Shown: in pieces, positions 9,147 to 17,469 of the stretch
Layout: each line of letters opens with the position of its first letter
How positions within the stretch are numbered: position 1 is the first letter of the stretch
Origin: Halomonas sp. MCCC 1A13316
GTDB taxonomy: Bacteria > Pseudomonadota > Gammaproteobacteria > Pseudomonadales > Halomonadaceae
Length of the DNA stretch: 64,000 bases
Assembly: GCF_014931605.1 (NCBI RefSeq)
Contig: NZ_CP053382.1
Location: 2,480,001-2,544,000 of the forward strand
Direction of reading: 5' to 3'
Position numbers and translations under genes: made by a program
Notes under the pieces: model-generated
Seen by the model: only the letters and a program-made list of their open reading frames with translations
Told to the model about the DNA's origin: nothing
Databases searched by the model: none

Positions 9147-10337
9147 TCAGTCATCATTCAGCAAATGTTGGACGAGCGTGCACGCGCCTAGCCCTTCTGT
9201 GAGGCCAGCAGCGTGGTTCGTCATGACTTCGAGGCGAGTCGGATCCTTGAGGATCATTTCCATGACCTGCCCTAACTGGTGAGCCCAGGTCGGCATGGCA
9301 GTGGTTCCGACACAGATCGCCGCCCGGGCCTCGTCTAGATGGTGAGCAATCGCTACTTGGTTCTCGGCTAAAGCCACCATAACGGTCGGAAGACCCAGAC
9401 AGCAGCGCTCCCAAGAGGTGCTGCCGGCAGCGCCAATGGCCAGGTCGGCCTCAGCCATACGTCTCGCCATGTCATCGATGTTGACCGCGACTTCAGTGGG
9501 CCATGGCATCCATCCAGCTTTGGCTCGGACATTGTCGAGCCAAGGCGCGGTTGCGCCCATCACAACGGTGGTCTGAACATTATCAGGCAAGGAACACTGG
9601 CTTAACACCTCAAGCACTCGGCCGGTGATGTTGTCTTGATCAACCCCACCCAAAGTGATCAGCAAGTGCCGGATCTGTGGAGTGTGTCGACGCTTCAGGC
9701 TAGGCTCACGCCAAGCGGCGAACTCAGGGCGTAGCAGCGCATAACGCGGCCCAATCAAGAGTTGGCAGTTCTCGGGAACCAAGCCTTCATAATCGGCTGC
9801 ACGGCGCCCCAGGTTCTGGTCAAGGAGTATATTCGCGATATGCGGCCTATCTGCAAGGTCATCGATGACCAGTAGACGAGTACCCTGCGGAAGCACAGCT
9901 GCTTCCCAGCAGGCGTCCAGCGCATAGTGGTCGACTATCAGCCAGTCCGGGGCTAGGCCCTCGAGGATCGTCCTGCATGCTCTTGCATCGGCTTGCCAGT
10001 GTACCCCGAGCCAATCGGCATGCTCCGATAGGCCTCTCGATCCGCTCGGTTGAATCTCATGATCGACCTCCCAGTTGTTCTCTCTATCCGGAGATGACTG
10101 GGACGGATCCTCGCGCTGCCCCCTCGGAAGCCGATGAACGACGAAGCCATCGGCCTGAATCATGTCGATCAGATTGCCGGGGTGCTCACGGCAAAGGAAG
10201 TGGCACTCGGCCCCTGCATCACGTAGTGCGCGGGCTAAAGTGAGGCAGCGCATGATGTGGCCAGTACCGATCTCGAGCGAGGCATCGGCGCGAATGGCAA
10301 CGATCTTTCCCCGGCTTGCATCAGGGCGATTGCTCAC
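9147..10337 (-). CDS. pseG: UDP-2,4-diacetamido-2,4,6-trideoxy-beta-L-altropyranose hydrolase
   Basis: PseG removes UDP from the nucleotide sugar before condensation by PseI. The glycosyltransferase-B-like fold opens with IRADASLEIGTGHIMRCLTL, in which the His of GTGHIMRC is the family's catalytic base. C-terminal IGAAGSTSWERCCLGLP is the conserved nucleotide-binding region. I place the start at GTG 10337, which overlaps the pseF stop as GTGA; the frame extends to 10397 but only through pseF. The resulting 396 residues exceed the usual ~340-360. The excess is a hydrophilic insert around residues 75-105 (QREDPSQSSPDRENNWEVDH) that looks like a lineage-specific loop. Confidence 0.9.
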   Translation of the reverse strand: MSNRPDASRGKIVAIRADASLEIGTGHIMRCLTLARALRDAGAECHFLCREHPGNLIDMIQADGFVVHRLPRGQREDPSQSSPDRENNWEVDHEIQPSGSRGLSEHADWLGVHWQADARACRTILEGLAPDWLIVDHYALDACWEAAVLPQGTRLLVIDDLADRPHIANILLDQNLGRRAADYEGLVPENCQLLIGPRYALLRPEFAAWREPSLKRRHTPQIRHLLITLGGVDQDNITGRVLEVLSQCSLPDNVQTTVVMGATAPWLDNVRAKAGWMPWPTEVAVNIDDMARRMAEADLAIGAAGSTSWERCCLGLPTVMVALAENQVAIAHHLDEARAAICVGTTAMPTWAHQLGQVMEMILKDPTRLEVMTNHAAGLTEGLGACTLVQHLLNDD

Positions 10338-11065
10338 TGTTTCTCGTTCCCTTGTTCTGCCCGCCAGGCTCTGAACAACCATTCCGCGCGCTGCCAATCC
10401 TCAAGAGTATCGATATCCTGCACACGGTGACGCGGTAAGATCACCGGCACGGCACGCTCCGAAAAAATCGGCAAGCCTTCTCGCCAAGCCTCTGCTCGCC
10501 CCCAGTAAAACTGGCCGGCATCGTGCCAGGCTTCTTCCAGGTCCTGGGAGCGGGTATGGAAGTGCTCCGGCTGGAACATGGCTACTCGCCCTTGCGGGGT
10601 CATCCGCAGTGCACGCTGTATGGGGAAGGCGTAACTGGTCACCGAGAAGGCATATTCAATCTCTTCACCACTCAGAAGGCTCTGGTAACCGCTCCTGAGG
10701 TCCTTCGGCTGCACGAAGGGTGCCGTGGCGTAGAGGCAGCAGACTGCATCCGTAGCTTCGCCATGATCTCGAAGCCACTCGATAGCATGGGCAATGACGG
10801 GAATGGTGCCGGTATGGTCATCGGATAGCTCGGCCGGCCGACGGAACGGCACATCAGCACCCCATTCGCTGGCGACTGCAGCGATCTCTTCGTCATCGGT
10901 TGAAACGATGACGCGATCGAAGCAACCGCTGGTCCTGGCCGCCTCGATCGACCAGGCGATCATCGGCTTGCCGGCAAAAGACTTGATGTTCTTGCGTGGG
11001 ATACGTTTGCTGCCGCCTCGTGCGGGGATCACTGCTACGCTACCCGAGCGAGCATCATCGCTCAT
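10334..11065 (-). CDS. pseF: Pseudaminic acid cytidylyltransferase
   Basis: PseF activates pseudaminic acid with CTP to CMP-Pse, the donor for transfer. The CMP-sugar synthetase signature ARGGSKRIPRKN is at residues 15-26, and the middle contains VSTDDEEIAAVA and DHTGTIPVI, typical of the NeuA/KdsB fold. Length is 243 residues, normal. It overlaps pseC by 4 bp (ATGA) and pseG by 4 bp (GTGA). Confidence 0.94.
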   Translation of the reverse strand: MSDDARSGSVAVIPARGGSKRIPRKNIKSFAGKPMIAWSIEAARTSGCFDRVIVSTDDEEIAAVASEWGADVPFRRPAELSDDHTGTIPVIAHAIEWLRDHGEATDAVCCLYATAPFVQPKDLRSGYQSLLSGEEIEYAFSVTSYAFPIQRALRMTPQGRVAMFQPEHFHTRSQDLEEAWHDAGQFYWGRAEAWREGLPIFSERAVPVILPRHRVQDIDTLEDWQRAEWLFRAWRAEQGNEKQ

Positions 11066-12225
11066 GCGACCTCCAATGCCTGCTGCAAAGCACTTACGAC
11101 TTCGTCCTGCTGGGCGTTGGTCATGGTGGGGTATAGTGGTAGGCTGATGGCCTCGGCGTAGTAACGCTGGGCCTCAGGAAAGTCATTCCGCTGGAATCCC
11201 ATCGCCTGATAGTAGGGCTGATTATGCACCGGAATATAGTGCAGGTTTACACCTATGCCTTGCGCACGTAAAGACTCGAAAGCCTGGCGATGACTGACGC
11301 CGATCTCATTCAGCTTGAGGCGAATAACATACAGATGACGACCGGAGTAACTGTCGGGGTGCTGCCAAGGGGTGACTACGGGCAGCTTAGCCAGCTGATT
11401 ATCGTAGCGCTCGGCGAGATCGTTGCGGCGCGCGACGTAGTCGTCGAGCCGCTCCAGTTGCGAGACACCCAGCGCGGCCTGCAACTCGGTGATTCGGTAG
11501 TTGAAACCAAGGTCGACTTGTTGGTAATACCAGGGGCCGTCCGCTTCATGCGTCATCAACTTGGGGTCCCTGGTCACACCATGGCTACGCAGCAGGTCCA
11601 TGCTCTGCGCCAACTGGTCATTATTCGTCAGCGCCATCCCACCTTCTGCCGTGGTGATAATCTTCACTGGATGAAAGCTGAAGATCGCGATATCGCTGTA
11701 TCGGCAACTCCCAATGTACTTGCCCTTGTACTTGCCGCCGATTGCGTGCGAAGCATCCTCTATGATGCGGAAGCCATAATGCTGGCCAAGGGCATGGATC
11801 GTCTGCATGTCACATGGCTGACCGCAGAGGTGAACCGCCACTAGGACTTTGGGCAAGCGGCCTTCTCGCTCGGCCTGTTTCAGCTTGGCCTCCAGAGCTT
11901 TAGGGCATAGATTGTACGTTCTGGGGTCGATATCGACGAAGTCGACCTTGGCACCGCAGTAGAGGCCACAGTTAGCCGAGGCTACAAACGTAATTGGCGA
12001 GGTCCATAGCCAATCGTCCTCTCCTAGCCCCAGTGCTAAACAGGCGATATGCAGTCCGGATGTGGCGCTATTCACTGCCAATGCATGACGGGCGCCAACC
12101 TTGGCCGCCACTGCCTGCTCGAAGCGAGGCACCACCGGGCCTTGAGTCAGGAAATCCGACTGCAACACCTCTAGTACGGCATCGATATCAGCTTGCTGAA
12201 TGTCCTGACGACCATAAGGAATCAT
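11062..12225 (-). CDS. pseC: UDP-4-amino-4,6-dideoxy-N-acetyl-beta-L-altrosamine transaminase
   Basis: This PLP-dependent DegT/DnrJ/EryC1 aminotransferase carries out the second step of pseudaminic acid synthesis, putting an amine at C4 of the 4-keto sugar. The PLP lysine is K188 in FSFHPVKIITTAEGG. The phosphate-binding region VNSATSGLHI (51-60) and IIEDASHAIGG (154-164) are intact. Length is 387 residues, typical. The ATG shares one base with the pseB stop (TAATG), showing coupled translation. Confidence 0.95.
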   Translation of the reverse strand: MIPYGRQDIQQADIDAVLEVLQSDFLTQGPVVPRFEQAVAAKVGARHALAVNSATSGLHIACLALGLGEDDWLWTSPITFVASANCGLYCGAKVDFVDIDPRTYNLCPKALEAKLKQAEREGRLPKVLVAVHLCGQPCDMQTIHALGQHYGFRIIEDASHAIGGKYKGKYIGSCRYSDIAIFSFHPVKIITTAEGGMALTNNDQLAQSMDLLRSHGVTRDPKLMTHEADGPWYYQQVDLGFNYRITELQAALGVSQLERLDDYVARRNDLAERYDNQLAKLPVVTPWQHPDSYSGRHLYVIRLKLNEIGVSHRQAFESLRAQGIGVNLHYIPVHNQPYYQAMGFQRNDFPEAQRYYAEAISLPLYPTMTNAQQDEVVSALQQALEVA

Positions 12226-13223
12226 TAGATGGCCCCGATCTTGTTCCAGTTGGCGTCAATCCACGTTTTTAGCTCGGCTTCGGTCATCCACTCCGCATTG
12301 TTATCGCTGGCATAGACGAAACCTTCCGTCACCTTCTTGCCATCCTTGATACGATTGGCATCCTTGTCCCAACTATTAATGGCCGGCAGAATTTTAAAGT
12401 GTTCCGGATATTCATAGGTATAGTAGGCATCCTCGGCACCTATCATCTGCTCATGCAGCTTCTCGCCGGGACGAATGCCAACCACCTCCTGCCTCGCCTC
12501 TGGGGCAATTACGCGAGCCAGGTCGGTGACCTTCATGGAAGGAATTTTCTTTACATATATCTCGCCCCCCTCCATATCCTCGAATGCGTGCCATACCAGC
12601 TCTACGCCCTGCTCCAGGCTAATCATGAAGCGGGTCATCCGGTCATCGGTTATCGGCAACACACCTTTGTCACGAATCGACATGAAGAAAGGTATTACCG
12701 AACCACGCGACCCCATTACGTTGCCGTATCGCACCACAGCGAAACGGGTATTGTGGCCACCCGCGTACGAGTTACCTGACACGAACAGCTTATCGGATGT
12801 TAACTTAGTGGCACCATACAGGTTGATAGGACTACTAGCCTTGTCGGTCGATAGCGCCACCACCTTCTTCACACCTTTATCGATACAGGCATCGATCAGA
12901 TTCATGGCACCAATGACGTTGGTCTTGATGCATTCGAAGGGGTTGTATTCGGCAGTCGGTACAATTTTGGTGGCCGCCGCATGCACCACATAGTCGACGC
13001 CATCCAGAGCCCGGTAGACCCGCTCACGGTCTCGCACGTCGCCAATGAAGAAGCGCACGCGTGGATCACCCTCGAATTTCTTAGCCATCTCCCATTGCTT
13101 CATTTCGTCACGAGAAAAAATAATAACTCGCTTGGGATTGTAGCGCTCCAGCAGCATGGGTATGAAGGTATGCCCGAAGGAACCTGTACCACCAGTAACA
13201 AGTATGGATGCATCATCAAACAT
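12225..13223 (-). CDS. pseB: UDP-N-acetylglucosamine 4,6-dehydratase (5-inverting)
   Basis: PseB commits UDP-GlcNAc to pseudaminic acid by 4,6-dehydration and C5 inversion. The Rossmann loop TGGTGSFGHTF (10-20), the STDKASSP segment near 125-132 that replaces the usual SDR tyrosine chemistry in FlaA1-type enzymes, and NLYGATKL are all visible. Length is 332 residues, as expected. An AGGAAATCTT ribosome site precedes the ATG. It is the first of six Pse genes; wzx ends 20 bp before it. Confidence 0.95.
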   Translation of the reverse strand: MFDDASILVTGGTGSFGHTFIPMLLERYNPKRVIIFSRDEMKQWEMAKKFEGDPRVRFFIGDVRDRERVYRALDGVDYVVHAAATKIVPTAEYNPFECIKTNVIGAMNLIDACIDKGVKKVVALSTDKASSPINLYGATKLTSDKLFVSGNSYAGGHNTRFAVVRYGNVMGSRGSVIPFFMSIRDKGVLPITDDRMTRFMISLEQGVELVWHAFEDMEGGEIYVKKIPSMKVTDLARVIAPEARQEVVGIRPGEKLHEQMIGAEDAYYTYEYPEHFKILPAINSWDKDANRIKDGKKVTEGFVYASDNNAEWMTEAELKTWIDANWNKIGAI

Positions 13224-13243
13224 AAGATTTCCTATTTATTACG

Positions 13244-14521
13244 TTAAGCAGAAACAGCCTTGCCTGCCAAGGCCCAATCTATTTTCTTTTTATAGCTTAG
13301 ATAAGCCACTGTTTTATATGCGAAAATAAATCCAAAAGAACCGCATAGCGCCAACGGAATCGCATAATTGATTGTCCAAGCTGAGAATAAATAGGCCAAC
13401 ATACCAAAACATGGCAAGGCCAATACATGGCTAATTATTATATGGCGATCAAAAGACATTGCATACATGCCATAATGGGGGATCATGCTAATTGAGTAAA
13501 CACTCATAGCCATCAAAAGCACGTAAAGCAATGAAATATTCTCAGTATATATCGGCTTATCGAGCCAAGCTAGCAATGGGTGAATCAGTAAAGCAGCAAG
13601 TACCGACAATACAATAACAACGATCAGTGTCTGAGCCATTAATTGACGCATACCTTTATCAAAGGCTTCACGATTGCTGCTCTTAAAAGCAGAGATCATC
13701 TTAGGATATATAAAAACAAACACGCCAGAATCCAGAAACGACATAATTACACTTGCCACACCAAAGTATAGTACATAAGAGGCAAGAACATCGTCACCTG
13801 CAATTGCTTGAACCCAATAACGGTCAATAGTAAAAACCCCTCTAATTGCTAACGTAGCAATTAGCAAGGGTAAAGCTATAGAAATACCGCGTCGTATCCA
13901 AGTCCAGTCGATTCGGCTTCTCAATGAGTCGCGATCTAGCTGCATCATTGCACTCGCACCCAGCAAACATGCTGAGGCAGCCCCTAATGCCCAAGCAGTG
14001 AATACTACATCAATAGTACGAACATCTTCCGATAGCCAAAAAACAAAGACTACAAAAAGAGCCCAAAGCCCTGAGCGAAGGAAAAGAACCATACTAGCAA
14101 GCAACTGCCTGGACATCGCAACAAGCAGCCTATTTAACTCCTGAGCCAAATGCTCAAATACCAAAATAATAAAAAACCAAGGCGCCACCGACCATGGCAA
14201 GAGCTCGTAAAAAAAAACCAAGCACAAAAAAGGAATGACCAAGCAATACACCAAGACAAAGAGTACGCCCTGATCTCTTAATAATTTGGCCCAGAATTTT
14301 TTATCACTCCCCAAAAGCTCGCGGGTACTGTAGCTGTAGAAATCAATACCTAACGCATATAAAGAATAAGCCACAGTAGCCACGACCAATCCATACAGCC
14401 CCACCTCCGACGGATCGAGATACCTTGCCAGAAGAAAGATCAAGAAAAACTTAGATAATAGAGTAGCCCCACGTAACCCTAAATTAAAAAACCTAGTCAA
14501 AAATTCAGAACGTAGCAGCAT
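13244..14521 (-). CDS. wzx: Polysaccharide flippase (Wzx, MATE/MVF superfamily)
   Basis: This 425-residue, highly hydrophobic protein has about 12 membrane segments and the N-terminal pattern of the polysaccharide transporter family (GLRGATLLSKFFLIFLLARY, then LDPSEVGLYGL). It would flip the undecaprenyl-linked repeat unit across the inner membrane for polymerisation. It begins the AT-rich, serotype-specific part of the locus and lies just after the degenerate ugd copy. Members vary greatly in sequence, so the repeat it carries cannot be predicted directly; its neighbours suggest a pseudaminic acid-containing unit. Confidence 0.85.
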   Translation of the reverse strand: MLLRSEFLTRFFNLGLRGATLLSKFFLIFLLARYLDPSEVGLYGLVVATVAYSLYALGIDFYSYSTRELLGSDKKFWAKLLRDQGVLFVLVYCLVIPFLCLVFFYELLPWSVAPWFFIILVFEHLAQELNRLLVAMSRQLLASMVLFLRSGLWALFVVFVFWLSEDVRTIDVVFTAWALGAASACLLGASAMMQLDRDSLRSRIDWTWIRRGISIALPLLIATLAIRGVFTIDRYWVQAIAGDDVLASYVLYFGVASVIMSFLDSGVFVFIYPKMISAFKSSNREAFDKGMRQLMAQTLIVVIVLSVLAALLIHPLLAWLDKPIYTENISLLYVLLMAMSVYSISMIPHYGMYAMSFDRHIIISHVLALPCFGMLAYLFSAWTINYAIPLALCGSFGFIFAYKTVAYLSYKKKIDWALAGKAVSA

Positions 14522-14658
14522 TAATACTTTAGACCAAGTTAATTTATATTAATATTTACTAGCGGAGAATACAAATTTATCGAAATAAATAAACCGAAGT
14601 GAAAATAACCAGCTCATGAAAATAATCGCATATAAGCAGAGGCTGTCAGAACGGCTCG

Positions 14659-14770
14659 CTAACGCCCAACAGAAAGATAGGTGATCCCCTTGATCACCAT
14701 CGCTTGGGTTCGAACATATTGCGTCCGTCGAAGATCAACGGCTCGGCGAGCTGTTGCTTGATCTGTTCGA
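14659..14770 (-). pseudogene. Degenerate 3' end of a second ugd gene
   Basis: These 112 bases align with the last 113 bases of ugd (15246-15358), beginning at the stop codon in both copies. The minus-strand reading gives [20 protein letters not shown] then PK, matching the ugd C-terminus. One base is missing at the codon for Arg before MVIKGITYLSVGR, so the frame breaks near 14700. Similarity stops abruptly at about 14771. The copy is diverged from its neighbour, so it looks like a relic of another ugd allele left by replacement of the cassette, not a recent duplication. Confidence 0.85.
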
Positions 14771-14957
14771 TAGCAATGCAAATTTTCAGATTGGACATGT
14801 TTTTTTCCTACCATTACCTCTGCGGCTGTGCCCCAACTGTGAGGACTCCTTGCAACAATGCAGGTATGACATACACAAAATTAGTTGCAATTTTGCAGAA
14901 CTAGGCTGCATAGATGCCTGTTACTGGTCCTCTTCCTGAGCACTTGCTGGGCCTCCA

Positions 14958-14975
14958 TTCTGCTTTTTTGCAGAA
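14958..14975. repeat. Inverted repeat TTCTGC-N6-GCAGAA
   Basis: The half-sites at 14958-14963 and 14970-14975 are perfect inverse copies separated by six T. The same hexamer, in the opposite arrangement, forms the palindrome at 15005-15023. Isolated copies occur at 14895-14900 (GCAGAA), and TTTTCTGCA occurs near 15185. Confidence 0.5.
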
Positions 14976-15004
14976 AATGTCGTTTCGCCGATTGCCCTGC
15001 AGTA

Positions 15005-15023
15005 TTGCAGAATCGTTCTGCAA
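15005..15023. repeat. Palindrome TTGCAGAA-TCG-TTCTGCAA
   Basis: This is a perfect 8-bp inverted repeat with a 3-bp centre in the non-coding gap upstream of wzx. Its size and symmetry fit an operator for a dimeric regulator. No DNA-binding protein is encoded next to it, so the partner is unknown. Confidence 0.5.
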
Positions 15024-15245
15024 CTTTACAAACCTGCATCAGTTAACCCGTTGATATTAAAGCACTCTTCCGATAAGGGGGGGGGTTATCACAAATTCAA
15101 AATCTATATTTTTCAGCAGCCACAAGTTTAGAAAAATTGCATACAGACTTTGCAAGTTTACAGCGACTTTAGCGGAATGACATTTTCTGCATATTTGCTT
15201 TCAAAACCTATGAAAAGCTGCTTTACAGCAGCATAATACCAAAAA

Positions 15246-16568
15246 CTAACGCCCTACCGAGTAATATGTGAAGCCCTTAACCGCCATTCGCTTCGGCTCG
15301 AACATATTGCGCCCGTCGAAGATTATTGGTTCGTCAAGCTGCTGTTTAATCTGTTCGAAGTCCGGGGCGCGGAAGCTTTGCCATTCGGTAACGATCACCA
15401 GTGCGTCGGCGCCCCGCAGGGTGGCTTCCTTAGTGCCGCACAGGGAGAAATCGTCGCGGTTGCCGTAGATTCGCTGGGCTTCTTCCATGGCTTCCGGATC
15501 GTAGGCCTGCACCTTCGCGCCGGCATCCCACAGCGCTTCAATCAGCACGCGGCTGGGGGCTTCGCGCATGTCGTCAGTATTGGGCTTAAAGGCCAGGCCC
15601 CAGATGGCAAAGGTCTTGCCGGCCAAGTTACCCTGGTAGTGCTTGCTGATCTTTTGGAACAGAGTGGTTTTCTGTTCGTCGTTTCGAGCTTCCACCGCCT
15701 TGAGTACCTTGGCATCGAAGTCGATACCGTCGGCGGCGCGTATCAGCGCCTGCACATCTTTGGGAAAGCAGGAGCCGCCATAGCCCACGCCGGGGTAAAT
15801 GAAGTGATAGCCAATGCGCGGGTCGGAACCAATGCCCTGGCGTACCTTCTCGATATCTGCGCCCAGCCGTTCGGCCAGGTTGGCCATTTCGTTCATGAAG
15901 CTGATTTTGGTGGCCAGCATGCAGTTGGCGGCGTACTTGGTCAGCTCGGCGCTGCGTACGTCCATCACGATCATCTTGTCCTGCTGGCGGCTGAACGGCG
16001 CGTAGAGTTCACGCAGCATGTCTTCCGCCACGCGGCTAGAGGTACCGATAATGATGCGGTCCGGCCGCTGACAATCGCCTACCGCACTGCCCTCTTTCAA
16101 GAACTCAGGGTTGGAGACCACATCAAAACGCAGGTCCTTGCGGCCGCGGGCTTCCAGTACGCTGTCTACCTTAGAGAATACCTTGTCGGCGGTGCCCACC
16201 GGCACGGTGGATTTGTTGATGATGACCTGGTCGCGCTCCATGTGCTGGGCGATGGTCTCGGCCACGGCCAGCACGTACTTGAGATCAGCGCTGCCGTCTT
16301 CGTCCGGCGGGGTGCCCACGGCAATGAACTGCACCTGGCCGTACTTGACGCCCTCGGCGGCATCCGTGGTGAACTGCAAGCGCCCTGCGGCGTAGCTCTC
16401 CCTCACCAGCGGTTCCAGGCCGGGCTCGTAGATGGGTATGTCGCCGTTCTTAAGGCGCTCTACCTTAGCGGCATCCACGTCGACGCACACCACGTGGTGA
16501 CCCACGTCTGCCAGCACGGCCCCTTGCACCAGGCCCACGTAGCCAGTACCGAAAACAGTTACGTTCAT
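15246..16568 (-). CDS. ugd: UDP-glucose 6-dehydrogenase
   Basis: This enzyme oxidises UDP-glucose to UDP-glucuronate with two NAD+. The NAD loop [11 protein letters not shown] is at residues 6-16, and the catalytic cysteine is C267 in [10 protein letters not shown]. Length is 440 residues, normal. Its product feeds the UDP-glucuronate 4-epimerase-like enzyme upstream in the same operon. A degenerate copy of its last 113 bases lies 475 bp downstream. Confidence 0.96.
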   Translation of the reverse strand: MNVTVFGTGYVGLVQGAVLADVGHHVVCVDVDAAKVERLKNGDIPIYEPGLEPLVRESYAAGRLQFTTDAAEGVKYGQVQFIAVGTPPDEDGSADLKYVLAVAETIAQHMERDQVIINKSTVPVGTADKVFSKVDSVLEARGRKDLRFDVVSNPEFLKEGSAVGDCQRPDRIIIGTSSRVAEDMLRELYAPFSRQQDKMIVMDVRSAELTKYAANCMLATKISFMNEMANLAERLGADIEKVRQGIGSDPRIGYHFIYPGVGYGGSCFPKDVQALIRAADGIDFDAKVLKAVEARNDEQKTTLFQKISKHYQGNLAGKTFAIWGLAFKPNTDDMREAPSRVLIEALWDAGAKVQAYDPEAMEEAQRIYGNRDDFSLCGTKEATLRGADALVIVTEWQSFRAPDFEQIKQQLDEPIIFDGRNMFEPKRMAVKGFTYYSVGR

Positions 16569-16600
16569 GGAGTTTCCCTCTCAATCACCAAGGCCGGTTG

Positions 16601-17407
16601 TTACCTACCGTGTTGTGTCTTTTTTTCTTCTTTGATGCTAGCTCGCACTAAACTGGCGAAGTGCGAAAAGAAGGCTGCCATCAACGCCAAAACGCCACCC
16701 AATACGATACCCAGCGCCAGAATCAATTTGCGGCTGGTTCCGGTCGGATCCAGGCTCTGCACTGCCTCTTGGGCTGCTTGGCCTTCGTTTAGCTGCATCA
16801 GTTGACTTTCCAGCTCAACGACACGATTCATCAGCATTCCCAGCAACTCGCCACCTGCTTCGCCCTCTTCGGCAGCAGTCAGCGTCTCCTGGGCGCTTTC
16901 CAGCTGTTGTTCTAGCCGCTCGCGGTTGCGAGCCAATAGTTGGTTCTGGCTCTCAACGACCCGAGCCAATAGTTGTTCATGCATCTGTTTGACCAGCTCC
17001 TGGTTGGTCTCGCTCGCTTCAGAGGTAATCCGTACCAGTAGCGTATCTTCTGGATTGCTGAGCGTAATCTCAAAAGGAAGCCGTTCGCGGCCGGACGATT
17101 CGAGAAGCTCACGCGTCACCGGCCCGAGATAGAGGTTCTGTATCTTGGCGATGACCGCGTTGGGAGTTTCCAAGGCTCCTTGGTCATCCTCCCCTACTGG
17201 CGCTCGTTCCGCTACGTGGTAAATCGAAACGTACTGATAGGTACGTTCCTGCAGCAGGGCATATGCCAGCGCAGCAAGCACGATCAACGTGAATGTGATA
17301 ACCACTGCCTTCCATCGCTTGATCAGTATCTTGGCAAGATCGACGAGAGAGATCTCATCATCGTCATGGTAGGTGCGGGGCTCTTGAGGGCTGTTGGCAG
17401 TCGTCAT
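16601..17407 (-). CDS. wzz: Wzz-type chain-length regulator
   Basis: This 268-residue polysaccharide co-polymerase has the expected topology: a cytoplasmic head with EISLVDLAKILIKRWKAV, TM1 at about 33-52, a periplasmic domain rich in charged coiled-coil residues (about 115-205), and TM2 at about 226-248. There is no cytoplasmic kinase domain, so it is PCP-1 like, acting with Wzy to set chain length. Its presence argues that the locus is Wzx/Wzy-dependent. It lies 33 bp upstream of ugd. Confidence 0.85.
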   Translation of the reverse strand: MTTANSPQEPRTYHDDDEISLVDLAKILIKRWKAVVITFTLIVLAALAYALLQERTYQYVSIYHVAERAPVGEDDQGALETPNAVIAKIQNLYLGPVTRELLESSGRERLPFEITLSNPEDTLLVRITSEASETNQELVKQMHEQLLARVVESQNQLLARNRERLEQQLESAQETLTAAEEGEAGGELLGMLMNRVVELESQLMQLNEGQAAQEAVQSLDPTGTSRKLILALGIVLGGVLALMAAFFSHFASLVRASIKEEKKTQHGR

Positions 17408-17469
17408 GAAAAATTTGCTTCCGTTAAGCAGTTAGCTAGGATTTTTATGTTGGACGAGGGAGAATATCG

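Larger units (their letters stand above)
14522..15245. other. AT-rich intergenic region between ugd and wzx
   Basis: No convincing gene is present in these 724 bases; the short open frames lack ribosome sites and family resemblance. The stretch holds the degenerate ugd 3' copy (14659-14770), repeated GCAGAA/TTCTGC half-sites, and a run of nine G (15077-15085). It separates the conserved right part of the polysaccharide operon from the variable cassette, and could also carry the promoter for wzx onward, though I could not identify -35/-10 boxes with confidence. Confidence 0.7.

Noticed and set aside
14704..14939. Two small plus-strand open frames in the ugd-wzx gap
   Set aside because: They run through the antisense of the ugd relic and lack ribosome sites.
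15378..16805. 475-codon plus-strand frame opposite ugd
   Set aside because: Antisense shadow; no family resemblance.
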